NCBI GenBank assembly: GCA_030432025.1
Contig: JAUIIA010000007.1
Location: forward strand, 38,521 to 102,520
Reading direction: 5' to 3'
Length of the DNA: 64,000 nucleotides
Source: Alphaproteobacteria bacterium
Lineage (GTDB): Bacteria; Pseudomonadota; Alphaproteobacteria; Micavibrionales; Micavibrionaceae
The position numbers were made by a program, and so were the translations under genes. The notes beneath the pieces are model-generated. The model had not been told where the DNA came from. It saw nothing but the letters and a program-made list of their open reading frames with translations, and did not search any database. Shown piece by piece: positions 34,673-42,959 of the stretch. Every line of letters begins with the position of its first letter. Within the stretch, counting starts at the first letter, position 1.

Positions 34673-35560
34673 CTACTCTTCGGTAAACAAATTGTCTTTG
34701 TCATCGACAAAGTCAACGATCGAGGTCTTTAATTTTTGCATTGCGCGCTGTTCAAGCTGGCGCACGCGTTCTTTACTTACGCCCAACTCGTTTCCGAGTG
34801 CTTCCAATGTCACGACATCATGGCCGAGATGACGGTCACGAATGATCTTCTGCTCACGGTCGCTGAGCTCGTTCAAGGCATCATTCAGCCATTGGGAGCG
34901 CGTCTGTGAGTCAACTACGTTCAGCGTGATGTCTTCCGGCGTAGGGCCTTCATCACTTAACATTGTCTGCCATTCATCTTCACCATCTTCGCCGATACGG
35001 GCGTTCAGGGAGTGATCATTACCGGACAGGCGGCCTTCCATAGTCTCAACGTCTTTAACTTTGACGTTCAGCTCGTTAGCGATTTCCTGACGACTCTCAT
35101 CTGTTAGACCCTCGGCTTCTTCGCGGCTTTCAATCTTGGAGCGAAGGCGTCGAAGGTTGAAGAACAGAGATTTCTGTGCGGCCGTCGTCCCTGTACGAAC
35201 AATCGACCAGTTTCGCAGGATGTAATCCTGAATGCATGAACGGATCCACCATGTCGCATATGTGGAGAAACGCACATCGCGTTCGGGATCGAAGCGGCTG
35301 GCGGCCTGCATCAACCCGATATTACCTTCCTGAATAAGGTCACCCATCGGCAGCCCGTAATTACGAAAGCGGGAGGCAACGGAGACAACCAGACGCGTGT
35401 AAGAGCGAACAAGCTCATGTAGAGCCTTCTCGTCTTCATGGTCACGCCAGCGACGCGCCAAATTAAGCTCGTGCTCTTTCTCGAGCAACGGCTCATTCAT
35501 AGAGTTTCTGATATACTCAAGATTGGCTTTTTGTGTTTGTGGGTCGTCAATATGGGCCAC
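34673..35560 (-). CDS. rpoH: RNA polymerase sigma-32 factor RpoH
   Basis: 295 residues with sigma-70 family regions: region 2 (LIQEGNIGLMQAASRFDPERDVRFSTYATWWIRS) and the RpoH-box area (RNWSIVRTGTTAAQKSLFFNLRRL, typical Q(R/K)KLFFNLR). Region 4 is LEALGNELGVSKERVRQLEQRAMQKL. It directs heat-shock transcription. Alphaproteobacteria often have two copies; only one is in the window. It is followed in the opposite reading order by the phosphatase-like gene and carD, which are on the same strand upstream. Confidence 0.95.
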   Translation of the reverse strand: MAHIDDPQTQKANLEYIRNSMNEPLLEKEHELNLARRWRDHEDEKALHELVRSYTRLVVSVASRFRNYGLPMGDLIQEGNIGLMQAASRFDPERDVRFSTYATWWIRSCIQDYILRNWSIVRTGTTAAQKSLFFNLRRLRSKIESREEAEGLTDESRQEIANELNVKVKDVETMEGRLSGNDHSLNARIGEDGEDEWQTMLSDEGPTPEDITLNVVDSQTRSQWLNDALNELSDREQKIIRDRHLGHDVVTLEALGNELGVSKERVRQLEQRAMQKLKTSIVDFVDDKDNLFTEE

Positions 35561-35681
35561 GAACGCCTCCTTCCGGTACGGTGTACCTACGTTTTTGCGT
35601 TTGCATTAGTTCCTACGTATGACTTATTCGTTTAGATCACGAAAAAGTTAACAAAAAAATAAAAATTTTATTGATGTTTTT

Positions 35682-36464
35682 TTAGGCTTCCAGAATTTGG
35701 GTAATCCCGGCGTTTTGATCAAAGCCGACACTGATCAGGTTGCCGCCGAAACCGCAGGCGTCATCGACTGTTGCGGTTATGCAGTTCAGGTGTGTGCCCT
35801 TATGTTCCGGGTCATATCCGCGTATGACCTTGCCGAACGGTCTATAGGCGCTTTCCATGTTCTGAAACTCATCACAGGCCCACCAGAAATGATCGCCTTG
35901 TTCATATAGATTCTCTGACGGCTTCAATCCGGCATGAACAAACAGCATAGGGGTGTCTGTTTCCAGATCTGTAAAGGCGGCACGCTTGAGCTGGCGCATG
36001 AAAATATCATGCCCCGGATGTGCGCGTACAGCCTTACGAATCAAGCTCGTCCACTTGGTAATCCCCATCGTACCGGCTTTGCAGGCCTCAACACCGTCAT
36101 GCGGTGAAAGACCGTAGCTGTAAAGTGTGTCTGATAAGCCGTTACCCAACATCCAAAGCAATACGTCTGTCGGGTTAGGGGCGTAATGAAGCTGGAACAG
36201 TTTTTCCCAGATTAGCTCCTGACGGCCGCGTAAATACTGGATATCTGAAGGCATCATGCCCTGCATGGCCAAAACCATACGGCGAAAGGTCAGTATTTCG
36301 GAGATACAAGCAGCAGAGTCTGCGCTAAAGCCGGTGTAGTTGCCGTGGTAAACGATGCGGTCACCGGGGCGTACGTGTTCAAGGATGTGGTCGTGAAGTT
36401 TCTGAAGGGCCTCAAGCTGCCCGTGAATTGCCGGAATGGTCCAGACGGTAACCGGACGACCCAT
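35682..36464 (-). CDS. PPP-type phosphatase-fold protein with lost catalytic residues
   Basis: The ATG at 36464 gives 260 residues (a longer start at 36524 is possible). The order of motifs follows bacterial PPP/ApaH phosphatases but the key residues are changed. DxHG is PAIHG (D12 is Ala). GDxxDRG is GNYTGFS (D42 is Asn, DRG lost). GNHE is GRQE (N81 is Arg, H82 is Gln). The later FVHAGL is kept. The metal ligands and the catalytic His are therefore gone, suggesting a binding or regulatory role. It lies between rpoH and carD on the same strand. Confidence 0.75.
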   Translation of the reverse strand: MGRPVTVWTIPAIHGQLEALQKLHDHILEHVRPGDRIVYHGNYTGFSADSAACISEILTFRRMVLAMQGMMPSDIQYLRGRQELIWEKLFQLHYAPNPTDVLLWMLGNGLSDTLYSYGLSPHDGVEACKAGTMGITKWTSLIRKAVRAHPGHDIFMRQLKRAAFTDLETDTPMLFVHAGLKPSENLYEQGDHFWWACDEFQNMESAYRPFGKVIRGYDPEHKGTHLNCITATVDDACGFGGNLISVGFDQNAGITQILEA

Positions 36465-36608
36465 ATTGCTGATGGAATCGGAATTATGCGGACAAATACA
36501 ATGTTTTATTGTGCTCGCGGTCAAATCGGTCTCGGGCGTAATTTAGAGTTTGATTCAGAAGTGAATAGGATGGGAGGAGTTCCCAGAATCTAGGTAAGTA
36601 TATAATAA

Positions 36609-36652
36609 AATCAGGCGCATAGAAAGTGGAAAACTTCCCGATGCGCCTGATT
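36609..36652 (-). terminator. Terminator of carD
   Basis: AATCAGGCGCAT (36609-36620) pairs exactly with ATGCGCCTGATT (36641-36652) over 12 bases, with a T-rich run on the - strand. Confidence 0.8.
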
Positions 36653-36679
36653 ATTAAATTTTGCTTATATATGAGTCGC

Positions 36680-37219
36680 TTACGCGGCCTTCTTTTCGCC
36701 TGTTTTCTTCGGCGTGGCTGTCAGGCCCAGAATATCTTCAAGCTGCTCTGTAGCTTTAACTTCTGTGATTTTCTCAACAGCCGCTACTTCGCGTGCGAGA
36801 CGCTCTAGTGCTGACTGATAAATCTGACGTTCGCTATATGACTGCTCTGTGTCATCGTTGCTACGCTTAAGGTCGCGAAGGACTTCTGCGATGGCAACAG
36901 GGTCGCCGGAATTGATCTTTGTTTCGTATTCCTGTGCGCGACGGCTCCACATTGTGCGGCGTACGCGTGACTTACCTTTAAGTGTCTTGATTGCGTCATC
37001 CATACGGTCGGATGAGCTGAGTTTACGCAAACCCGCATCTTGAGCTTTCATCACAGGGATTTTCAAACGCATACGGTCTTTTTCGAAAGAGATTGCATAC
37101 AGGCTGACATCCATGCCACCAATTGTATGTGTTTCTACACCTTCGATCTGACCAACGCCGTGCGCCGGATAAACAACGTAATCGCCTTGTGAGAAGTCAA
37201 AATTGTCATTATCTGCCAT
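36680..37219 (-). CDS. carD: CarD/CdnL-family transcription regulator
   Basis: 179 residues. The N-terminal RNA-polymerase-interacting domain (FSQGDYVVYPAHGVGQIEGVE) and the helical C-terminal DNA-binding domain (RRAQEYETKINSGDPVAIAEVLRDL) are typical of CdnL. It stabilises open promoter complexes, especially at rRNA promoters. The C-terminal 20 residues are Lys/Thr/Ala-rich. It is probably a single-gene transcript because it has its own terminator. Confidence 0.94.
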   Translation of the reverse strand: MADNDNFDFSQGDYVVYPAHGVGQIEGVETHTIGGMDVSLYAISFEKDRMRLKIPVMKAQDAGLRKLSSSDRMDDAIKTLKGKSRVRRTMWSRRAQEYETKINSGDPVAIAEVLRDLKRSNDDTEQSYSERQIYQSALERLAREVAAVEKITEVKATEQLEDILGLTATPKKTGEKKAA

Positions 37220-37355
37220 GTTTAATACACCTTAATTGTTATGGTTATACAATGGCTGGTTGTAATGCGGTCGCGAAACTGTTTGAAAAACAGATGCTTA
37301 CCGTTACCTCCAGCGGGTTCACAAACAATAATCTTGCTTGATGTGAGGAGACATA

Positions 37356-37418
37356 ATGCCTAAAAATTGGTTAATTTTCAACAAAAACTTAAGCTGTGTC
37401 GCTAAGGTGTTGATTTAG
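37356..37418 (+). CDS. Possible 20-residue ORF with a strong ribosome-binding site
   Basis: GAGGAG (37345-37350) lies 5 bases before an ATG that opens 20 codons (MPKNWLIFNKNLSCVAKVLI) and stops at 37416-37418. The end overlaps the end of the convergent orphan gene. It may be a short peptide or a decayed gene start. No other support. Confidence 0.25.
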   Translation: MPKNWLIFNKNLSCVAKVLI

Positions 37419-38128
37419 TGTAATCTTTTCTTGTGCCTTTGTGAGGGCGTCAAGTTGTCGATCAGCTCTTCATAACGCGTCAGCTTGTTGTGCGGGATGA
37501 AGTTTTTGTTCAGAACATGGCTGATAGTCAGCAGTTTCGAGGATGCACCAAGCAGTTTGTGCGCGGACGCATCATTGCGCATTCCGATCTCTAAGGCGAT
37601 CAGGTCATTCATTGTTCTATCTGATAGTTGAGTTATCAAACCGGACAGCGAGCATGAACGCACACATATTGTGTTGTCCGTACGCGTTTGTATGCGTCCG
37701 AGGTAAAATTTCTGACTTTCACTACGGGATGTGAATTTTTTGATCTTCAATCCTTTGAGGTCGAATTCCTTACAGAATACGCTGCCGAAGCGCTCGAAAT
37801 TACGTTGATCGAGGTCGTATGCACAGCGTGATATGCGGGCAGTCGTTTTAATTAGGCTAGCAACACGGTTATCATCGAGGGTCTCCGCTAGGTTAAGCGT
37901 CGAGTTGTTGCTGTACAGTAGGGCCTTGATCTGGTTAGTCTTGTCCAACGTATCAATGTACGTCAGAGGATTTTGCGCCAAGGCGTCATCTAATTTTATT
38001 TTTACAATCGCTTTTTCTTCATGCGGTAGGGCTATGTTTAGTAATTTATTATCAGCTTCATATAGGTATACAAAGCCTGTACCCCACACAGTGAACGAAC
38101 CGTGCGATACGGTGCAATCTTGCTTCAT
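37415..38128 (-). CDS. Orphan hypothetical protein, 237 residues
   Basis: The product is soluble with no signal peptide. Its first half looks beta-rich and includes SHGSFTVWGTGFVYLYEADN. Its second half is helical (SDRTMNDLIALEIGMRN, KLLGASSKLLTISHVLNK). It has four Cys. I do not recognise a family. It is a single gene between carD and the SDR gene in an AT-richer stretch, which fits acquired or fast-evolving DNA. Confidence 0.6.
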   Translation of the reverse strand: MKQDCTVSHGSFTVWGTGFVYLYEADNKLLNIALPHEEKAIVKIKLDDALAQNPLTYIDTLDKTNQIKALLYSNNSTLNLAETLDDNRVASLIKTTARISRCAYDLDQRNFERFGSVFCKEFDLKGLKIKKFTSRSESQKFYLGRIQTRTDNTICVRSCSLSGLITQLSDRTMNDLIALEIGMRNDASAHKLLGASSKLLTISHVLNKNFIPHNKLTRYEELIDNLTPSQRHKKRLH

Positions 38129-38306
38129 CGCGAACTCAGTTCCCTGTCATCCAGTTTATTTTGATTACCTAATATATGCGCCTAAAATGTGTAATTGTCA
38201 ACAAGAAATGTTAGTGACTTGTAATATAAGGATTAATAAGAACTTTCCACAAAAATAGTGTGATAATTGAATTTTTTTGTATTGGAATATAGAAAAGGAA
38301 AAAATT

Positions 38307-39065
38307 GTGCAGAGCGGAAAAACTATATGGATTACAGGGGCTTCCACGGGAATCGGGGCTGAGACGGCGTTACAGCTGGCGCAAAGTGAAGTGCATATTT
38401 TAGTCACTGCACGCTCAGCTGATAAGTTGGAAGCGTTAGAAAAGCAGGCAGAAAGCTTGCCGGGCAGAATCACGTCTGTGCCCGGTGACGTTACAGATCA
38501 GGCGGGTATGGTGCGCCTTTATGAGCAAATGGAGAAGGATCACGGCCCGATAGATATTGTGCTTTTGAATGCCGGTACCTATTTTGGCGACTCAGGCACG
38601 GAATTCAGTGCCGAAAAATTCAAGCAGACATTCGACATTAACGTAAACGGCGTGGCCAACTGCCTGGAACCCGCTTTGAAATCCTTTCTGGAACGCGAGG
38701 AAGGGCATGTAGCCATTGTTGCAAGTGTCGCGGGCTTCCGTGGGTTGCCTAAATCCGTTTCCTACGGGCCGACAAAAGCAGCGCTGATCAACATGGCTGA
38801 AGCTCTTTATGCGGAACTTAAACCGAAGGGCATAAAGGTGCAGGTTATTAATCCGGGTTTTGTGAAGACTCCGCTTACGGACAAGAATGAATTCGATATG
38901 CCGATGTTGATGCCGGTCAGGGATGCGGCTGCTGCATTGATAAAAGGGCTACAATCAAATGCTTTCGAAATTATTTTCCCGTGGCCGTTCGTCGTAATGG
39001 TGAAGCTGATAGATATGTTGCCCAATAAAATATATCTTTGGTTGGTCGGAAAACTGGAAAGATAA
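38307..39065 (+). CDS. Short-chain dehydrogenase/reductase
   Basis: A GTG at 38307 with AAAAGGA upstream starts the conserved TIWITGASTGIGAETALQ (TGxxxGIG cofactor loop). The catalytic motif YGPTKAA (Tyr-x3-Lys) and LNAGTYFG are present. It is 252 residues and ends in a hydrophobic C-terminus. The substrate is unknown. The next gene starts 2 bases later. Confidence 0.85.
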   Translation: MQSGKTIWITGASTGIGAETALQLAQSEVHILVTARSADKLEALEKQAESLPGRITSVPGDVTDQAGMVRLYEQMEKDHGPIDIVLLNAGTYFGDSGTEFSAEKFKQTFDINVNGVANCLEPALKSFLEREEGHVAIVASVAGFRGLPKSVSYGPTKAALINMAEALYAELKPKGIKVQVINPGFVKTPLTDKNEFDMPMLMPVRDAAAALIKGLQSNAFEIIFPWPFVVMVKLIDMLPNKIYLWLVGKLER

Positions 39066-39067
39066 AG

Positions 39068-39517
39068 ATGGACGAAGACAGACGCTTACAACTGCAAAAG
39101 CCGCTCGATGATTATATCGAGTATTTCGAAAAATTGTCGGTACGGTCGGTACCTACGATCGAAAAGCTTGCCACACCGGGCGTGCGGTTCAAGGACCCGT
39201 TTAATGATGTGATGGGCGTGGATGCGTATCAACGTGTTCTGACGCATATGTTCGAAAACCTTACGAACCCTAAATTCAAGGTGAAGGATTGGGCGTGGGG
39301 GCGCGGTGACAACACCGCTTATTTGCGCTGGACCTTTACATGTGTCCTTTCCAATAAGGAGCACTTGATCGAGGGGATGAGTGAAGTGATGTTCTCCGAT
39401 GACGGTCTTGTCATGTCACATATAGATCACTGGGATGCAGGTGAGTATTTCTACGAAAAAGTCCCTGTGCTCCGCGCGCAAATCAGATTTGTGAAATCAA
39501 AGCTAAAAGTTCAGTAG
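39068..39517 (+). CDS. SnoaL-like / NTF2-fold protein
   Basis: 149 residues, ATG at 39068 right after the SDR stop. The NTF2-like pattern is clear: DDYIEYFEKLS, PGVRFKDPFNDVMGVDAYQRVLTHMFENL, WAWGRGDNTAYLRWTF, HIDHWDAGEYFYEKVP. In many proteobacteria this pair (SDR plus NTF2-like) belongs to a photooxidative-stress gene set near a photolyase, as here. It overlaps the convergent ldcA by 15 bases. Confidence 0.8.
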   Translation: MDEDRRLQLQKPLDDYIEYFEKLSVRSVPTIEKLATPGVRFKDPFNDVMGVDAYQRVLTHMFENLTNPKFKVKDWAWGRGDNTAYLRWTFTCVLSNKEHLIEGMSEVMFSDDGLVMSHIDHWDAGEYFYEKVPVLRAQIRFVKSKLKVQ

Positions 39518-40378
39518 ACCCTTAGCCGTATCAAGCGACGCTTGCGCCCCGACAGGCAGTGGGAATAGTTGTTTGCCGTGACCGAACGGCGCATCGAAAA
39601 CTACAGGGATGTCGTGGTCACCTATGGCCTCTAACACAATGTCCTGCAAACTAAAGCCAAACGGGCGCCCCGTATCGTTCGCCTCCATTTGACCGATGAT
39701 AAGGCCGCCAATCTGGTCGAACACGCCCATACGCTGCATATGGGTGAACATACGGTCATAGCGGTTAAGCTCGTCGCCTGTATCCTCAAGGAACAAAATT
39801 GAATCCTGCAAGGGCGGGCAGTCATTCGTGCCCGCCAGATAATGGAAAAGACTTAAGCAGCCGCCAACCAGCAAACCTTCCGCCGATCCCTCATTGATGG
39901 TCTCGGTGTCTGATAAGTCCATAGCTGTTTTTGTACCGCTTAAGACTTCCAGCGTTTCATCTAATCCGTCAAAGTCATGCAGATGTTTGAACACTTGTGC
40001 GTGAAAGCCGATCTGTCCTGTCTGCGCGTTAATGGCATTGAGCAGGGCGGTCACATCACTGAAGCCGATTAAAGGCTTCGGGTTTGCCTCGATAATGTCG
40101 TAATCAAGCTCTTCTAATAGTAAGAGCGCACGATTACCACCGCCCGCGGCCCATATCGCATCGATACTGTTATCGGCATATAACGCGTTTAACGCGTCCA
40201 GCTTTTGCTCAACCGTCCCTGCGGATTGATTGAAGCGTTCGAAAGTCTGGTCGTGGATTGTGACGGTATAGCCGCGCTCCTCCATAACCGCTTTGGATTT
40301 CTCGATATCCTCGCGTTCAACGAAACTGGAAGGGGCCATTACGCCGATATGGGCGTTATCTTTAAGGACTGCATTCAT
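39503..40378 (-). CDS. ldcA: LD-carboxypeptidase (peptidase family S66)
   Basis: The ATG at 40378 gives 291 residues. It trims tetrapeptide stems in peptidoglycan recycling. Motifs: HIGVMAPSSF, AIWAAGGGNRALLLLEELD, GFSDVTALLNAI (Ser nucleophile) and the C-terminal His in DAPFGHGKQ. It lies 10 bases downstream of the photolyase gene on the same strand. Confidence 0.9.
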   Translation of the reverse strand: MNAVLKDNAHIGVMAPSSFVEREDIEKSKAVMEERGYTVTIHDQTFERFNQSAGTVEQKLDALNALYADNSIDAIWAAGGGNRALLLLEELDYDIIEANPKPLIGFSDVTALLNAINAQTGQIGFHAQVFKHLHDFDGLDETLEVLSGTKTAMDLSDTETINEGSAEGLLVGGCLSLFHYLAGTNDCPPLQDSILFLEDTGDELNRYDRMFTHMQRMGVFDQIGGLIIGQMEANDTGRPFGFSLQDIVLEAIGDHDIPVVFDAPFGHGKQLFPLPVGAQASLDTAKGLLNF

Positions 40379-40388
40379 GAAAGAAAGT

Positions 40389-41831
40389 CTATGATGCTTT
40401 CTTCGTTGTTTCAAAGGCTTTCAACGCTCGCTCACGCGAAGCTTTCAGGTCTACGATCGGCTCGGGATAGTCCTTGCCCAGCTCAACACCCGCTTCCTTC
40501 AATATAAGCGGCCCGGCTTCCCACGGTTTGTGAATATATTGTTTGGGCATATTTTTAAGCTCGGGCACGAATTCGCGCACATACTCGCCTTCGGGATCAA
40601 ACTTCTCTCCCTGCGTCAGCGGGTTGAATATACGAAAGTAAGGTGCTGCATCGGCGCCGGAACCGGCAACCCACTGCCAACTGGCGGAGTTACTCGCAAG
40701 GTCGGCATCGACCAAAGTGTCCCAGAACCATTCCTCACCGCGATGCCAGTGTATGAGTAAGTTTTTCACCAACAACGACCCGACAATCATCCGCACACGG
40801 TTATGCATCCATCCTGTCTGCCAAAGCTGGCGCATGCCTGCATCAACAATCGGAATACCTGTTTGGCCTTTTTGCCATCGTTCTAGATCTTGGCTTTCCT
40901 GCGCGTTCCAAGGGAAGTCATTAAATTTAGGCTGGAAGTTTTCCCACGTAATGTGCGGAAAGTGATAGAGCAGGTAGTATGAGAACTCCCGCCAGCCCAG
41001 CTCGGAGCAGTAACAGTCGACATCTTTTTCAGGGATTGAGTTGATCTCGCCGTATGCGCGTATGGTTTCCCAAACCTGATGCGGGGATATTTCGCCGAAA
41101 TGTATGTGTGGAGAGATGCGGGAGACATTTTCGCGGTCCGGTCGGTTACGGTCTTCTTTGTATCCTTTAAAGCCATCCTCCAGAAACGTTTCAAGGCGCG
41201 CATGTGCGCCGTTCTCTCCGGGGGTCCAGAACGTTTCCATCTGCTCATACCATTTGATTGAAGGTATCAGCTCCAGATCACCCAGCTGGCCTGTATCAGT
41301 GCCATGATCGGCATATGTTATACGTTCCGGGCGTGGCATAGGATTGCGCGGCTCTTTCTTCTTTAGGCATCCTTTACGGTAATAGGGGGTAAAGACCCGA
41401 TATGGTGTTCCGTCATCCTTTAAAATCTCCCACGGTTCCCAGAGCAGGGAGCCATTAAACGTCTCAACCTCGATGCTGTCATCTTTGAGCGATTGTTTAA
41501 TATCCTTGTCACGCTTTACACGCCATGGCTCGTAACAGCGGTTCCAGAATACGGCATCAGCACCAGTATCTTTAATGAGTTCGGTCAGGACATCGTCAGC
41601 TTTACCTGCACGGAAAATCATGTGTTCGCGCAAATCGCTGTTTACGGATTGCAGGCTTTGATGCAGCCACCAACGTGACGCACCGCCCATTTTCCACTGT
41701 GCCGCGCTCTCGTCATCCAGAATATAAACGGGAATTACGGCATAGCCGTTGGTTGTTGCGTAATGAAGCGCGGGGTTGTCTTTAAGGCGAAGGTCTTGTC
41801 GAAACCAAATGAGGGCAGTTTTTTGTGTCAT
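40389..41831 (-). CDS. phrB: Deoxyribodipyrimidine photolyase (class I)
   Basis: 480-residue flavoprotein that repairs pyrimidine dimers with light. It has the N-terminal antenna domain (LIWFRQDLRLKDNPAL) and the FAD domain with WREFSYYLLYHFPH, GQTGIPIVDAGMRQLWQTGWMHNRVRMIVGSLL and RIFNPLTQGEKFDPEGEYVR. Length and motifs are typical of CPD photolyase. It is adjacent to the SDR/SnoaL/ldcA group. Confidence 0.95.
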   Translation of the reverse strand: MTQKTALIWFRQDLRLKDNPALHYATTNGYAVIPVYILDDESAAQWKMGGASRWWLHQSLQSVNSDLREHMIFRAGKADDVLTELIKDTGADAVFWNRCYEPWRVKRDKDIKQSLKDDSIEVETFNGSLLWEPWEILKDDGTPYRVFTPYYRKGCLKKKEPRNPMPRPERITYADHGTDTGQLGDLELIPSIKWYEQMETFWTPGENGAHARLETFLEDGFKGYKEDRNRPDRENVSRISPHIHFGEISPHQVWETIRAYGEINSIPEKDVDCYCSELGWREFSYYLLYHFPHITWENFQPKFNDFPWNAQESQDLERWQKGQTGIPIVDAGMRQLWQTGWMHNRVRMIVGSLLVKNLLIHWHRGEEWFWDTLVDADLASNSASWQWVAGSGADAAPYFRIFNPLTQGEKFDPEGEYVREFVPELKNMPKQYIHKPWEAGPLILKEAGVELGKDYPEPIVDLKASRERALKAFETTKKAS

Positions 41832-41871
41832 GCTCTCATCTACGTATCAAGCGTCCGGTTGGATGCGTTTT

Positions 41872-42834
41872 CTAGCCGTCTGCGTTAATTTTCTTGATGA
41901 TTTCTTGCAGCTTCTCTTCAGCTTTCAGGTTGTCGACCTGACATGTACCTGCGGCATTGTGACCGCCACCGCCATATTCGAGGCATAGGGAGCCGACATC
42001 GGTTTTGCTCGAACGGTCTAGAATAGATTTTCCGATAGCAAACACTGTGTTCTGTTTGTTCTTGCCCCACATGACATGGATAGAGATGTTGGTGGACGGG
42101 AAGAGCGCGTAAATCACGAAGCGGTTTCCAGCCCAGATTGTCTCTTCTTTACGCAGGTCGAGAACGACCAGGTTGCCATGAACTTTGGAACAACGCTCGA
42201 TTTGTTCACGAAATTTAACCTGATGTTCGAAAAACAGGTCTACGCGTTCCTTTACATCCGGGAGCTTGAGGATTTCATCAATGTCCTGATGATCGCGGCA
42301 GTAATCGATCAGTTTCATCATCAACTGATAATTCGAGATGTTGAAGTCACGAAAACGCCCCAAGCCCGTACGTGCATCCATAATAAAGCTCAAAAGCTCC
42401 CATCCTTGCGGGTTCAGGATGTCTTCTTTTGAAAATTGTGCGGCATCGGCTTTATCAACGCCGGCCATCATTTCATCGGAAACACTCGGGAATGCGTCCG
42501 CACCGCCGAAATAGTCGTAAACAACACGGGCTGCGGATGGTGCGTTTGCATCGATAATGTGGTTTTCAACATCGTCACCGACACGCTTGGTTTCGCTGTC
42601 ATGGTGGTCAAACGCCATATATACGCCCTCAACATAGGGCAGGTTGGTCGTGATATCGTTATCTGTGACTTCAATAAGCCCGTCTTGCATGTCTTTTGGG
42701 TGTGCGAAGGTGACTTCGTCAATCATGTCCAGCTCTTTGAGGAGAACGCCGCAAACGAGGCCGTCCATATCGCTTCGGGTGATAAGACGGTACTTCTTTC
42801 CTTGCTCGGGCATGAGTTTGGCTGCATTAGACAT
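41872..42834 (-). CDS. DHH-family phosphoesterase
   Basis: 320 residues. DHH motifs are present: ITRSDMDGLVCG, MAFDHHDSE and GVDKADAA. A DHHA1 glycine-rich block closes the protein (LEYGGGGHNAAGTCQV). This is the NrnA/exopolyphosphatase-like superfamily, acting on short oligonucleotides or cyclic-dinucleotide products; the substrate cannot be fixed from sequence. It is a single gene between the photolyase and the clpX terminator. Confidence 0.85.
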   Translation of the reverse strand: MSNAAKLMPEQGKKYRLITRSDMDGLVCGVLLKELDMIDEVTFAHPKDMQDGLIEVTDNDITTNLPYVEGVYMAFDHHDSETKRVGDDVENHIIDANAPSAARVVYDYFGGADAFPSVSDEMMAGVDKADAAQFSKEDILNPQGWELLSFIMDARTGLGRFRDFNISNYQLMMKLIDYCRDHQDIDEILKLPDVKERVDLFFEHQVKFREQIERCSKVHGNLVVLDLRKEETIWAGNRFVIYALFPSTNISIHVMWGKNKQNTVFAIGKSILDRSSKTDVGSLCLEYGGGGHNAAGTCQVDNLKAEEKLQEIIKKINADG

Positions 42835-42905
42835 GTCGGTGTGGCTCCCTTTTTGAAATCAAAACGCGCATAACATTGTACGCATAAAAAAGTGAACGCA
42901 AAATG

Positions 42906-42938
42906 AAAAAAGCGCAGTTTTTTGTGACTGCGCTTTTT
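42906..42938. terminator. Bidirectional terminator next to clpX
   Basis: AAAAAAGCGCAGT pairs with ACTGCGCTTTTT (stem 42911-42918 with 42927-42934). The A-run makes a T-run on the - strand, ending clpX. Confidence 0.85.
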
Positions 42939-42959
42939 GAAGATCTATTTAGGAAAGAA

